This document shows, piece after piece, positions 1-7,640 of a stretch of DNA of 24,380 nt (position 1 is its first letter; each line of letters opens with the position of its first letter). The notes below the pieces were generated by a model, which was not told the DNA's origin, did no database searches, and was given only the letters and a program-made list of their open reading frames with translations. This DNA comes from JBLHKS01 sp047620505 (GTDB taxonomy: Bacteria; Verrucomicrobiota; Verrucomicrobiia; Verrucomicrobiales; DEV007). The position numbers were made by a program, and so were the translations under genes. Location of the stretch: contig JBLHKS010000107.1 in the NCBI GenBank assembly GCA_047620505.1, positions 1 through 24,380 on the forward strand, in the 5' to 3' direction.

Positions 1-180
1 GATTTCGGTCCTTTGCCAACTACCGCATTCGAATCATGTTTTTCTGCGCAAAGTTAGATCTCTTTCCGTTAGATAGTTGCCACGAAAATCCCTGAAGAGC
101 CCAAAAGATGAAGCCTCAGGGCAGACGCTTCGTCGTTTAGACTTGGAAGAGGCTGAATAGCGAGGACCTTTCGGGATCTA

Positions 181-720
181 TCATTCTCCAACGCAGTAAA
201 GCGCTTTGTCGCTACGAAAATACACTTGATTGCCGCTGACGGCCGGGGAAGCGTTGAACTTGGACTGGTCCCCGGCAATCCGATTGTGGGCCAGCACCTT
301 GAAGCCCGGCCCGGCCTCAAGGACGATAACACCGGATTCGGAGGTAGTGAGGTATATTTTCCCGTCTGCCGCGAGAAGAGAAGCGTAAACCCGGCCCTTG
401 ATGTCAGGGACGCGCTCACCGTAAACGCTGGCGCCGGTTTTGAGATCGAGGCATTGCAGATAGTGCGAATAAACGTAGACCCGCCCATCCCAAATCGCCG
501 CCGAGGGCACGCCATCGCCTCCATTGGCGCTCCAAATCTCGATACCATCAGAAGCGCAAATCGCCGTTACTGGCTGATGGGTGGTCAGCACGCGCCACCG
601 CTACCCACGGGGCTGGAACAGACGTAGCCGTTCTTTTCCAGGCGCACTCCAGCACTGCTTTCCGGTTCGTGCGCCGAAGCCAATGGAGGCCTTTTCCACA
701 TCCATAACTACGGTGCGAAA
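181..720 (-). pseudogene. Decayed PQQ-like beta-propeller protein, C-terminal remnant
   Basis: The minus strand encodes about 180 codons in one frame, ending at TGA 181-183 and broken by an in-frame TAG at 601-603. Both sides of the stop look like propeller blades of the PQQ/BamB-like family: TGKQCWSAPG upstream of it, then IEIWSANG, GRVYVYSHYLQCLDLKTG, ADGKIYLTTSESG and a terminal YFRSDKALYCVGE. The last closely resembles the end of the intact propeller at 8581-9840 (FGNIYCIGVD). No start codon or signal peptide is left, and the frame closes at a TAA at 721-723, just where the propeller resemblance ends. About the first half of a normal ~420-residue protein is missing. A product could start at the GTG at 589-591, but it would lack most blades and could not be exported. 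Inference: a dead gene cut at about 720. The family is fairly certain; the break point is approximate. Confidence 0.7.
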
Positions 721-829
721 TTACGGCTTGGGCGAACTCGTCTGTGTGAAGACTGGCAAATGAGAATAATTTGCTGAGAGGATCTCCGATTTTTTCTTGG
801 ATTTTGAAGGGAATCCGTCTGAGGTGAAG

Positions 830-1273
830 ATGATGAAAAAAATCCTTATTCTAACCCTCTCCCTCTTCGCGTTTGCAACCCTCAGCCAAGCCGCTGATGC
901 CACCGCGAGAACCCACGATAAAATCCGGGGTGATCTCTTGAAATTCAAAGGGGCTACATTTGATGCGGTGAATGGGATCACAGATGAAAGGAGCGCCGGA
1001 AAAGAGACCAAGTCGTTGGGCAAGCTCCTCACCAAAATTAAAAAATTGTTGGTCCGCGCCAAAGAGGCTGGAGAGCCGGCTGCTGATGTGAAATCCAATC
1101 TCGATCGAAAATACGCAGCGGAAGCGGCTTCCGTGGAAGCCCGCGAACCCACTCGTGCTACCGAAGCGATTATCGACGGTCTTTCTGATGAGCTGAAACA
1201 GGATTTCTCAAAAGCGATGGAAGCGGTGGGCATCACCATCTTTCAGATTGAGCTTGTAAGCGGAGTTCAGTAA
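830..1273 (+). CDS. Small secreted protein of unknown function
   Basis: I do not recognise a family. The protein is about 147 residues. It begins MMKKILILTLSLFAFATLSQ and shows a classical Sec signal peptide with a signal peptidase I site near SQA-AD, so export is likely. The mature part (about 125 residues) is rich in Ala, Lys, Glu and Asp, has no cysteine, and looks mostly alpha-helical. The open frame extends up to 797, but GAGGTG at 821-826 sits just before two ATG codons (830 and 833) and the signal peptide starts there, so I place the start at 830 or 833. The gene is alone on the plus strand between two truncated minus-strand genes, and its stop lies 7 bases from the end of the MFS remnant. 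That suggests it arrived with, or survived, the rearrangement. Confidence 0.7.
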   Translation: MMKKILILTLSLFAFATLSQAADATARTHDKIRGDLLKFKGATFDAVNGITDERSAGKETKSLGKLLTKIKKLLVRAKEAGEPAADVKSNLDRKYAAEAASVEAREPTRATEAIIDGLSDELKQDFSKAMEAVGITIFQIELVSGVQ

Positions 1274-1279
1274 GCCTTT

Positions 1280-1501
1280 TCAGCCATAAAAAATCTTTAG
1301 ATAACCGAGCGAGAATGCGATGTAGAGAAGGCCGAACTGCTCATTGTTGAAGCCCAGTCCCTCCTGCATCGTCGTGTTCGCGGCGGCAAGGCCATGACGC
1401 GTGAGGTAAGCGCTGGCCGCGGCGAAGGCGAGAAAGGGCAGGACGACGTAGCGAATCCGCGTCGGACACGACTTAGTTTGACTGGAGATATTTGCGCTCA
1501 A
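1280..1501 (-). pseudogene. Truncated MFS transporter, N-terminal remnant
   Basis: The minus strand encodes about 73 residues that look like the first two membrane helices of a major facilitator superfamily transporter. There is a basic start (PTRIRY), a hydrophobic helix VVLPFLAFAAASAYLTRHGL, the loop AANTTMQEGLGFNNEQFG and a second helix LLYIAFSLGYL. A full member has about 12 helices and 400 or more residues. Here the frame hits TGA at 1280-1282 right after GYLKIFYG, at the edge of the neighbouring plus-strand gene. A possible TTG start (1501-1499) would overlap the amidase end by about 29 bases, suggesting the two were once translationally coupled. A transporter beside an amidase would fit amide uptake, but this copy cannot work. 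The start codon is uncertain; the family call is fairly good. Confidence 0.65.
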
Positions 1502-2360
1502 TTTTCGCGGCCACAGTTCCGATTCCGTAGTACCCAACCGAAATCCTGCCGACGTGGGTAAGCAGATCGTAAGCCTTCCAGCGATCCCAGCCGAAGTCAG
1601 CCTCCATCCATTGAATCAGCCGCGCGTAGGCCTCGCCGACGGCGTGCTCCATTGGCGCTCCGGTCGCGATGGTCATGATTTCGTCGGGCGCTTCAATTCG
1701 CGGGCCCGGCTGCTGCTGGTTTTTGCGGAGGTCGATCGTGATCGTTGTTTCCGCCGCCATCTCCAGGCCCGTCGCTGAAAGTTCGCCGTGGCCCATCGCG
1801 GCGTGCGCGTCGCCGAGGTAAAGCAAACCGCCCTCAACGAAGACCGGCAAAACAACTGTGGCACCGGGCGCGGTTTCGATAATATCCATGTTGCCGCCAT
1901 ACGGCCCAGCCGGAACCGAGGTCGGTACACCCCAATCCGGGGCCGTTCCGATGCAGCCTAACATTGGCGCAAATGGAATCGCGATCTCATCGCTCCAGTA
2001 AATCTGGCCATCGCGAATCGGACAGACATGCGCGCCAGGCGGGACGTCATCGCCTAACCACTCGGCGAGCAATCGCGGATGCCCGGTGTAAGTCGCGGCC
2101 AAGTCGTCACGCGGTTTGATGTCGTCGATCGTGACCGCCAACGCGTCGCCCGGCTCCGCGCCTTCGACGAAAATCGGGCCGGTGACAGGGTTGCTCCACG
2201 GCATCTTCGATTTATCGCGCTGGTCGCCCGGTTTGCGGATCTGGCCGCTGAGAGCATCCTCGCTCTCCACCAGCAGCTGCTGGCCAGGCTGGATGGAAAC
2301 ACGCGGCAGATTGTGTCGGCTGAATTCGTAAATGAGGGGTTCGGCGGGGACGCGTTGCAT
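1473..2360 (-). CDS. Acetamidase/formamidase family protein
   Basis: A 295-residue cytoplasmic hydrolase of the FmdA/AmdA family, whose members hydrolyse formamide, acetamide or other short amides to ammonia and the acid. Family traits visible are an early SGQIRKPGDQ segment, NPVTGPIFVEGAEPGDAL (the substrate-binding fold start), a central FAPMLGCIGTAP, the glycine-rich GPYGGNMD, and the conserved GDAHAAMGHGELSATGLEM block near residue 190. No signal peptide is seen. Length fits the shorter members (about 300 residues). The ATG at 2358-2360 is the only sensible start; no clear Shine-Dalgarno site precedes it. The 3' end overlaps a truncated MFS gene. The palindrome CAGCAGCTGCTG lies inside it at 2271-2282 as Gln27-Gln28-Leu29-Leu30. 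Exact substrate cannot be told from the sequence. Confidence 0.9.
   Translation of the reverse strand: MQRVPAEPLIYEFSRHNLPRVSIQPGQQLLVESEDALSGQIRKPGDQRDKSKMPWSNPVTGPIFVEGAEPGDALAVTIDDIKPRDDLAATYTGHPRLLAEWLGDDVPPGAHVCPIRDGQIYWSDEIAIPFAPMLGCIGTAPDWGVPTSVPAGPYGGNMDIIETAPGATVVLPVFVEGGLLYLGDAHAAMGHGELSATGLEMAAETTITIDLRKNQQQPGPRIEAPDEIMTIATGAPMEHAVGEAYARLIQWMEADFGWDRWKAYDLLTHVGRISVGYYGIGTVAAKIERKYLQSN
2271..2282. repeat. CAGCAGCTGCTG palindrome, copy 1
   Basis: An exact copy, perfect over 14 bp (2270-2283, CCAGCAGCTGCTGG). It lies inside the amidase gene and reads as Gln-Gln-Leu-Leu on the minus strand. Confidence 0.9.
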
Positions 2361-2580
2361 GATACGGATTGAATATCAGAAACGGCGAATTCGTGGAATA
2401 CTTTTCGCGCTGAAATGCCCGGCCAGATTCATCCCGATTCGGAGGCGGATGTGAACCGCCTGACCACGTTCTCTGTGATTCGCGAAACGTGTTCATCGAC
2501 GTTCATCCCTTTGGCGAGGAGGTGAACATTCTTCGGCGAATGCGGAATGACTTTGTCGGTCTCATGACCGGAAGCCCCGC

Positions 2581-2607
2581 AGAGTCAGCGCATGTGCTGA
2601 CTTTTTT
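2581..2607 (+). terminator. Orphan Rho-independent terminator
   Basis: The 9-bp arms AGAGTCAGC and GCTGACTTT (one G-T pair) enclose a 6-base loop and run directly into six T residues (2602-2607). The T run is only on the plus strand, so it would stop plus-strand transcription. No intact plus-strand gene lies upstream. It may be the end of a small RNA or of a lost gene. Confidence 0.6.
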
Positions 2608-2652
2608 CGCCAAAAATCGCGCCCTCAGCGAGTCCCTTCCCCTCAAAAACCC

Positions 2653-2718
2653 AATCGCGGGGGCAAGCTGATCTATCTGGGCGGAAACGGGCTCAACTGC
2701 GAGGTTGAGTTTCCTTCG
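2653..2718 (+). pseudogene. Possible remnant of an N,N-dimethylformamidase-like C-terminal domain
   Basis: One frame reads GGKLIYLGGNGLNCEVEFP. It resembles the conserved strand-turn of the C-terminal domain of N,N-dimethylformamidase large-subunit-like proteins (a glutamine-amidotransferase-like fold, typically GGxLMYLGGNG). No start codon or other part of such a protein is visible upstream, and the same frame simply runs on into the ATG of the next gene at 2761. It is either an old remnant or a chance match. Basis is a single short motif, so confidence is low. Confidence 0.3.
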
Positions 2719-2760
2719 CAAGTCCTGGGAGGACGAAGGCGGAGACCTGAGATACATTTC

Positions 2761-3573
2761 ATGATGACTCGATTCACCTCACTTCTTATCAGAATCATTC
2801 TGATGGTGGCAGCCGCTTCGGCGCATGCCGATCCCCCTCAAGTTGACTCGCCTAAAACTGACGACCCAGCAGCTGCTGATAAATCGAGCGAGTCGTCAGC
2901 GTACACTCCGGAAGGGTTTGTTGCGTTGTTTGAGGGAACGAGCTTAGATGGGTGGGAATTGCGAGACCTCGCCAATCGCGATTGGCGGATCATCGATGGA
3001 CTGATCGACTGCGATCCACACGACGGCGGTGGCGACCGGAATCTCTGGACGACAAAGAGCTTCGATGATTTTGAACTACTGGTCGATTGGCGCATCAGTC
3101 AGGCTCCCTATTTCAACAAAGCCGCCAAAGTCATCCTTCCAGACGGGACCTACAAACGAGACTCAGACGACAAGGAAGTGGTCGTCAAGGTTCCTAACGT
3201 TGATTCAGGAGTGTTCCTTCGAGGGAAACATAAATCTCAACTTAACATCTGGTGTTGGACTGTCGGTTCGGGCGAGGTCTGGGGGTACCGCACCGATCGG
3301 TCGCTGACTCCCGAGGTTCGCGCCGGAGTCACGCCATCCATCTGCGCCGACCGCCCGGTCGGAGAATGGAACACGTTCCACATAATACTAAAGGGCGACA
3401 GCCTGACGCTACTGCTCAACGGCGAGTCCGTTCTGGATCACGCCCAGCTACCCGGGATTCCTCAGAAAGGTCCGCTCGCGCTGCAGCATCACGGTGAGCG
3501 CAAGGACGGCCAGTGGGGAGCCTCTTTTGTCCAATTTCACCGCATCTATAATCAAGGAGCTACCGCGTACTAA
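2761..3573 (+). CDS. Secreted DUF1080 (3-keto-disaccharide hydrolase-like) protein
   Basis: A 270-residue exported protein. The N-terminus (MMTRFTSLLIRIILMVAAAS followed by AHA) is a Sec signal peptide; a low-complexity Asp/Ser-rich linker follows to about residue 48. The rest is one DUF1080/PF06439 domain, a concanavalin-like beta-sandwich: EGFVALFEGTSLDGWE, DWRIIDGLIDCD, FDDFELLVDWRI, VDSGVFLRG, LNIWCWTVGSGEVWGYR, GEWNTFHIILKGD, LLNGESVLD, GPLALQHHG. In this family some members hydrolyse 3-keto-glycosides and others only bind sugars, so activity is uncertain. Either ATG at 2761 or 2764 could start it. It lies 62 bases before the haem protein and may share its transcript. The palindrome at 2867-2878 falls in the linker as Ala-Ala-Ala, not Gln-Gln-Leu-Leu. 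Confidence 0.88.
   Translation: MMTRFTSLLIRIILMVAAASAHADPPQVDSPKTDDPAAADKSSESSAYTPEGFVALFEGTSLDGWELRDLANRDWRIIDGLIDCDPHDGGGDRNLWTTKSFDDFELLVDWRISQAPYFNKAAKVILPDGTYKRDSDDKEVVVKVPNVDSGVFLRGKHKSQLNIWCWTVGSGEVWGYRTDRSLTPEVRAGVTPSICADRPVGEWNTFHIILKGDSLTLLLNGESVLDHAQLPGIPQKGPLALQHHGERKDGQWGASFVQFHRIYNQGATAY
2867..2878. repeat. CAGCAGCTGCTG palindrome, copy 2
   Basis: An exact copy in the DUF1080 gene linker. Here it is in another reading frame and encodes Ala-Ala-Ala, so protein-level selection for Gln-Gln-Leu-Leu does not explain it. Confidence 0.9.
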
Positions 3574-3635
3574 GCCTTAGTAAAAACTGTCGTAGCATCT
3601 TGAACCTCTCTGAACGCCTACTCGGCCCAGCTTCC

Positions 3636-6254
3636 ATGATTCCCATTCCTACACATTCGCTAACCTCAGTTTTGGGCCGGCTTGCTGGAGCGCTCGTCGT
3701 CCTAACCTGCCAAATGGCCAATGCGGCGACGGATTTCGAAACGGACGTCCGGCCATTCATCGAAAAGCATTGCATCAGCTGCCATGGCGAGGCGAAAGCG
3801 AAAGCGGGGTTTCGAATTGATCTGCTTCAGGCTGATTTCACCAAGCCAAATACGGCTGAGCATTGGAAGGAAGTCATAGACCGGATCAACGCGGGCGAAA
3901 TGCCGCCGAAAGACGAGCCGCGACCAGACGCGAAGCTGGCGGCTGGGTTCGTGAGTTGGGCGAGCGCGCAGCTGCATGAAGTCGAGCTTGCGGCGAAGCA
4001 AGCGGGCGGGCGGATTCCGATGCGGCGGCTGAATCGCGATGAGTACGCCAACACGGTTCGAGATTTGCTGAAGCTCGACGCCAAAGTCGTTGGCCCGCTC
4101 ATCGAAGAAATGCCAGCCGATGGCAAGGCGGAAGGATTCGACCGGCTCGGCGTGGCGCTGTTTTTCGATCAAACTCAGATCGAGCGCAGCCTCGCTGTTG
4201 CGGAGAAACTGGCGGCGTTGGCGATTGTGACGGAGGCACCGAAAGTAAATAGGCACCACGACGAGTTCTTCCATCTGAGACGAAGGCCGCCGGCGGACAT
4301 GGTCCCGGTTTTTCCCGGTTTTGAGCACACGATTCCGCGTGGGGCCAAGGCTCGTTTCATCAACCCGGAGTTCATCGAGGTCATCCAAGGCGGGCCGACC
4401 TATCGCCGCGAATACGACGGTTGGGGGCACATTCAACACTTCGCGATTAGCAAGGTGGTCACGCGAGACGGCTACTACCGAATTCGGATCAAAGCGAAGG
4501 TCGACAATCGCGGGCGGAAGACGCCTAACAAGTTCACTTTGCAGTACGGAATGGACTCGCCGATTCAAGCCGAATTGGAGGTTCCGCTCGATCCTTCCGG
4601 TGTGACGGAGGCGACGATGTTCCTGCGCGGGCCCGTGAATGGCGAGGTGAAAGGGCCGCAGGTTTTCCGGCTTTTGTGGAATCATACCGAGAAAGCTGTG
4701 CTCACCGAGCCGGCGTATCAGAAACTGTTTTCGAACTGGACGCGTTTACGCGGATTGCTGGAGCGCGCGGCGACGAACCGCGCGCCAAAGACCGAGATGG
4801 ACGCGCTGAAGGCAGAGCGCGCCGAGGCGGAGAAGGCGCTGAACGCGTGGAAAGGTCAGGCCTACATATACAATCCAGAGATGGACGTCGAGGAGCTGCC
4901 ACGGCTGCAAATTCAGTCGATCGAGATCGAAGGCCCGGTGCAGAAAGTCTGGCCGCCGGCGAGTCACACGGCGCTGTTTTTCGATGGGGATGAGCGCAGC
5001 GACGAGGCCTACACCCGCGAGATCTTCCAGCAGCTGCTAGCGCGCGCCTACCGTCGTCCGGTGACCGAAGATGAGGTCGAAGCGATTGTCGCAACGGTGA
5101 ATGAAGCGCAGGCCGATGGCGAGAACTCGTATGCCGAGGCGATGCGGGTCGGTCTTCAGCGCGTGCTTTGCGCGCCGGGTTTTCTGTTCCTCGAAGAACC
5201 GTCTGGCGCTCATCCTCAGAAGCGACCGCTAACTGAATACGAACTCGCCTCGCGCCTGTCCTATTTTCTCTGGAGCACGATGCCGGACGACGAATCGTTC
5301 GCGCTCGCCGCCGAGGGAAAGCTGCATGAACCCTCAACTCTGAAGGCGCAGCTTGCACGCATGATGGCGAATCCGAAGTCAGACCAGTTGGTGCGGAACT
5401 TCGCTGGCCAATGGTTGTCGGTCCGCGACTACGGCGCGATGCAGCCGGCGGCTGAGTATCGCGATTATGACAAGCCTCTAGAGCGCGCGTCGAAGGAAGA
5501 GCCCTACGCGTTCTTCGCCGAAGTGCTGACCAACGACTTGCCGATCACGAACTTCATCGACAGCGATTTTCTGATCGTGAACGAACGCCTCGCTCGGCAT
5601 TACGGCATCGATGGCGTTGAAGGCGACGCGTTTCGCCGGGTGTCGATTACGCCCGAGACTCATCGCGGCGGCCTGCTCGGAATGGCCGGACTCATGACCT
5701 ATCTCGCCGACGGCACGCGCACGTTGCCGATGCGCCGAGGAACGTGGGTGCTGCGTGAGTTGTTCAACGATCCACCGAACGATCCGCCTCCGAACGCAGG
5801 CGAAATTCAGCCCAATACCGCGGGTAAAAACCTGACCGTACGCGAACGGCTCGAACTGCATCGGCAGGATGAAATCTGCTCGTCGTGTCACTTCAAGTTG
5901 GATCCATACGGCTTAGCTCTGGAGAATTACGACGCGATCGGCCAATGGCGAGAGCGCATGAACGGCGAGGGCATCCGCGGTTCGAACACGCCGATTCTCG
6001 ATCCCAGCGGCGTCTTCCCAAACGGCCAGCCGTTCGCCACTCTTGAAGAATACAAGGCGGGTCTCATGAACGAAAAGGACAAGTTCGCCCGCGCCTTCTG
6101 CGTGAAGATGTTGACCTACGCGCTCGGCCGTCCCGTCGGATTCACCGATCACGCCGAAGTCGATGCGCTCGTCGAGACCTTGAAGAAGAACGACTACCGG
6201 GTTCAATCGCTCATCGCCGCGATTGTGATCAGCGAACCGTTCAACACGAAATAG
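3636..6254 (+). CDS. DUF1587/DUF1592/DUF1588/DUF1585 haem-binding protein
   Basis: A large exported protein (872 residues from ATG 3636; a TTG at 3600 would add 12) typical of Planctomycetota and Verrucomicrobiota. After a signal peptide ending near MANAA come, in order: a cytochrome-c-like domain with CISCH at 3771-3785 and GEMPPKDEPRP (possible distal Met); DUF1587 (RRLNRDEYANTVRDLL); a beta-rich middle part; DUF1595 (LLARAYRRPVTEDEVEAIV); DUF1592 (LTEYELASRLSYFLWSTMPD); DUF1588 (HRGGLLGMAGLMTYLADGTR, then CSSCHFKLDPYGLALENYDA at 5877 on); and DUF1585 (FCVKMLTYALGRPVGFTDHAEV). Two CxxCH sites imply two covalent haems. Such proteins are found with DUF1552 partners and may carry out periplasmic redox chemistry, but the substrate is unknown. 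The stop is 9 bases before the DUF1552 start, so they are very likely co-transcribed. ATG 3636 is preferred because it starts close to the hydrophobic core of the signal. Confidence 0.93.
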   Translation: MIPIPTHSLTSVLGRLAGALVVLTCQMANAATDFETDVRPFIEKHCISCHGEAKAKAGFRIDLLQADFTKPNTAEHWKEVIDRINAGEMPPKDEPRPDAKLAAGFVSWASAQLHEVELAAKQAGGRIPMRRLNRDEYANTVRDLLKLDAKVVGPLIEEMPADGKAEGFDRLGVALFFDQTQIERSLAVAEKLAALAIVTEAPKVNRHHDEFFHLRRRPPADMVPVFPGFEHTIPRGAKARFINPEFIEVIQGGPTYRREYDGWGHIQHFAISKVVTRDGYYRIRIKAKVDNRGRKTPNKFTLQYGMDSPIQAELEVPLDPSGVTEATMFLRGPVNGEVKGPQVFRLLWNHTEKAVLTEPAYQKLFSNWTRLRGLLERAATNRAPKTEMDALKAERAEAEKALNAWKGQAYIYNPEMDVEELPRLQIQSIEIEGPVQKVWPPASHTALFFDGDERSDEAYTREIFQQLLARAYRRPVTEDEVEAIVATVNEAQADGENSYAEAMRVGLQRVLCAPGFLFLEEPSGAHPQKRPLTEYELASRLSYFLWSTMPDDESFALAAEGKLHEPSTLKAQLARMMANPKSDQLVRNFAGQWLSVRDYGAMQPAAEYRDYDKPLERASKEEPYAFFAEVLTNDLPITNFIDSDFLIVNERLARHYGIDGVEGDAFRRVSITPETHRGGLLGMAGLMTYLADGTRTLPMRRGTWVLRELFNDPPNDPPPNAGEIQPNTAGKNLTVRERLELHRQDEICSSCHFKLDPYGLALENYDAIGQWRERMNGEGIRGSNTPILDPSGVFPNGQPFATLEEYKAGLMNEKDKFARAFCVKMLTYALGRPVGFTDHAEVDALVETLKKNDYRVQSLIAAIVISEPFNTK
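5029..5038. repeat. AGCAGCTGCT palindrome core, copy 3
   Basis: A perfect 10-bp core (the 12-mer differs only at its last base) in the DUF1592-type gene. It is read as Gln-Gln-Leu-Leu. Confidence 0.8.
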
Positions 6255-6263
6255 CCACCTGAC

Positions 6264-7616
6264 ATGAACATTCACCACAAACATCGGCAGCTGCCACGGC
6301 GGACATTTCTTCGCGGCGCGGGAGTCACGCTCGCTTTGCCTTGGCTCGACGCGATGAGCGTCCATGCGGATTCGGTGACGACCGCTGGCGGGATTTCTGA
6401 CGTGGAAACGCCGCGCCGAGCCGTGTTTTCCTTTTTCGGGCTCGGGATCAACGGTCGCGATTTTACGCCGGCCGAGACCGGCCCGGACTACACGCTAACG
6501 CCAATCCTAAATTCGCTTGAAGCGTTGCGCAGTGAGTTCACCGTCATCTCCGGATTGAAGCTGACTCACTCCGGCGGCCACACCGGCGATCGCACGTTTC
6601 TAACCGGCGTCAACACCCGGAGCGCGGGAGTGAAACTGCGTGTCTCCTGCGATCAAGAACTCGCTGAAGCTGTCGGCCGGGCGACGCGCTATCCGTCGCT
6701 CACTCTCGGCGTGAAACGTGGCACGGGCTTTGGCGGCAATCAGGATCGGACGGTCTCGTGGGCCGCGAGCGGCACGCCGATTCCGTCGGAGAATCGCCCG
6801 CATGTCTTGTTCGATCAGCTGTTTCGACCGGACACCCCGGAGACGCTCAACCAGCGTGAAGCCGCATTCATTAGCCGCACCAGCATCCTCGACTCACTCC
6901 GCGAGGAAGCGCGCAAGCTGAGCAACACTCTCGGCGCTGAGGACCAACTCAAGTTGGATGAATATCTAACCGGAATCCGCGACCTCGAACGCCGCATGCA
7001 GGAGGAAAAAGACTGGCTGCGCGAACCCAAACCGAATGTCGAGCGGCTGGATTTCGGCAAGGAGCAGGGCCTCGATCCGGACAAAGCGGGCTTGGAGTAT
7101 CGCCGGTATCAGCGGCTGATGTTCGACGTGATCACGCTCGCGCTTCAGACGGACAGCACTCGGGTGATCGCCTACATGCCGAGGATGGATGGGCAAGACG
7201 GCACTGGCAGTTATCGTGAAATGGGCAACCCCTACAACTATCACGAAATGACCCATCACGGGGAGGATCCCGACAAATTGAAGTGGTTCACGCAGTCGGA
7301 CATCTGGTACATGGAGGAATGGGCTTACTTTCTGAATAAGCTGAAGTCCGTGAAGGAAGGCGACGCGACGTTGCTCGATCACACCCTCGCGGCTTACGGA
7401 AGCAGCGGCGGCGCGATCAACGCGCACCACGGCCACCACCTACCTACGATGCTCGCCGGCGGGGCGCGACTTGGCGTAAAGCATCAGGGCCACATCATCA
7501 AAGAAGACGTTCGGCTTGGAAATCTGTGGAGCACGGTGTTCGACCGGATGGGAGTTCCGTTGCCTGTGAATTTTCAAGGCGGCGAATCGGACGGGATGAT
7601 CACCGAGCTGCTCTGA
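6264..7616 (+). CDS. Tat-exported DUF1552 protein
   Basis: A 450-residue DUF1552 protein. The N-terminus carries a twin-arginine motif followed by a hydrophobic stretch (RRTFLRGAGVTLALPWLDAM), so it is probably exported folded, perhaps with a cofactor or metal bound. Family features are the FSFFGLGINGRDF segment, SGLKLTHSGGHTGDRTFLTG, SWAASGTPIPSENRPHVLFD, KLDEYLTGIRDLERRM, and the His-rich C-terminal parts NYHEMTHHGEDPDKL and GSSGGAINAHHGHHLPTML. DUF1552 is distantly related to DUF1501. It follows the DUF1592-type haem protein by 9 bases, the standard arrangement, and the two are thought to act together, though no reaction has been firmly assigned. A perfect GGCAGCTGCC lies near its start (6286-6295). 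It ends just before the AT-rich segment. Confidence 0.93.
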   Translation: MNIHHKHRQLPRRTFLRGAGVTLALPWLDAMSVHADSVTTAGGISDVETPRRAVFSFFGLGINGRDFTPAETGPDYTLTPILNSLEALRSEFTVISGLKLTHSGGHTGDRTFLTGVNTRSAGVKLRVSCDQELAEAVGRATRYPSLTLGVKRGTGFGGNQDRTVSWAASGTPIPSENRPHVLFDQLFRPDTPETLNQREAAFISRTSILDSLREEARKLSNTLGAEDQLKLDEYLTGIRDLERRMQEEKDWLREPKPNVERLDFGKEQGLDPDKAGLEYRRYQRLMFDVITLALQTDSTRVIAYMPRMDGQDGTGSYREMGNPYNYHEMTHHGEDPDKLKWFTQSDIWYMEEWAYFLNKLKSVKEGDATLLDHTLAAYGSSGGAINAHHGHHLPTMLAGGARLGVKHQGHIIKEDVRLGNLWSTVFDRMGVPLPVNFQGGESDGMITELL

Positions 7617-7624
7617 TTCAAGCC

Positions 7625-7640
7625 ACTAGTCACTGCTAGT
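7625..7640. repeat. ACTAG/CTAGT inverted repeat at left edge of AT-rich gene
   Basis: ACTAGTCACTGCTAGT forms an inverted repeat with 5-bp arms. It overlaps the stop codon of the AT-rich minus-strand gene and lies 9 bases after the DUF1552 stop. A related ACTAGT palindrome marks the other end of that gene. Possibly an old insertion boundary or a small bidirectional hairpin. Confidence 0.45.

Larger units (their letters stand above)
2361..2760. other. 400-base intergenic region with no intact gene
   Basis: This divergent region lies between the amidase (minus) and the DUF1080 gene (plus). It must hold both promoters, although I see no convincing -35/-10 pair. Small open frames cross it in several frames but none has a recognisable product. 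It does contain an intrinsic terminator facing plus (2581-2607) with no gene in front of it, and a short coding-like remnant at 2653-2718. Together these suggest either degraded genes or an unannotated small RNA. Confidence 0.5.

Noticed and set aside
69..548. 159-residue minus-strand open frame overlapping the PQQ remnant
   Set aside because: It is in another frame from the propeller motifs and has no family-like features; a GC-rich shadow.
678..763. Plus-strand stretch reading GLFHIHNYG and YGLGELVCVKTGK, resembling a propeller blade
   Set aside because: It needs a frame change and lies opposite the minus-strand blade with TGKQCWSAPG, which joins the rest of the pseudogene in one frame.
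1711..1722. CTGCTGCTGG run as another palindrome copy
   Set aside because: It is a simple CAG/CTG run encoding Gln-Gln-Gln in the amidase and is not palindromic.
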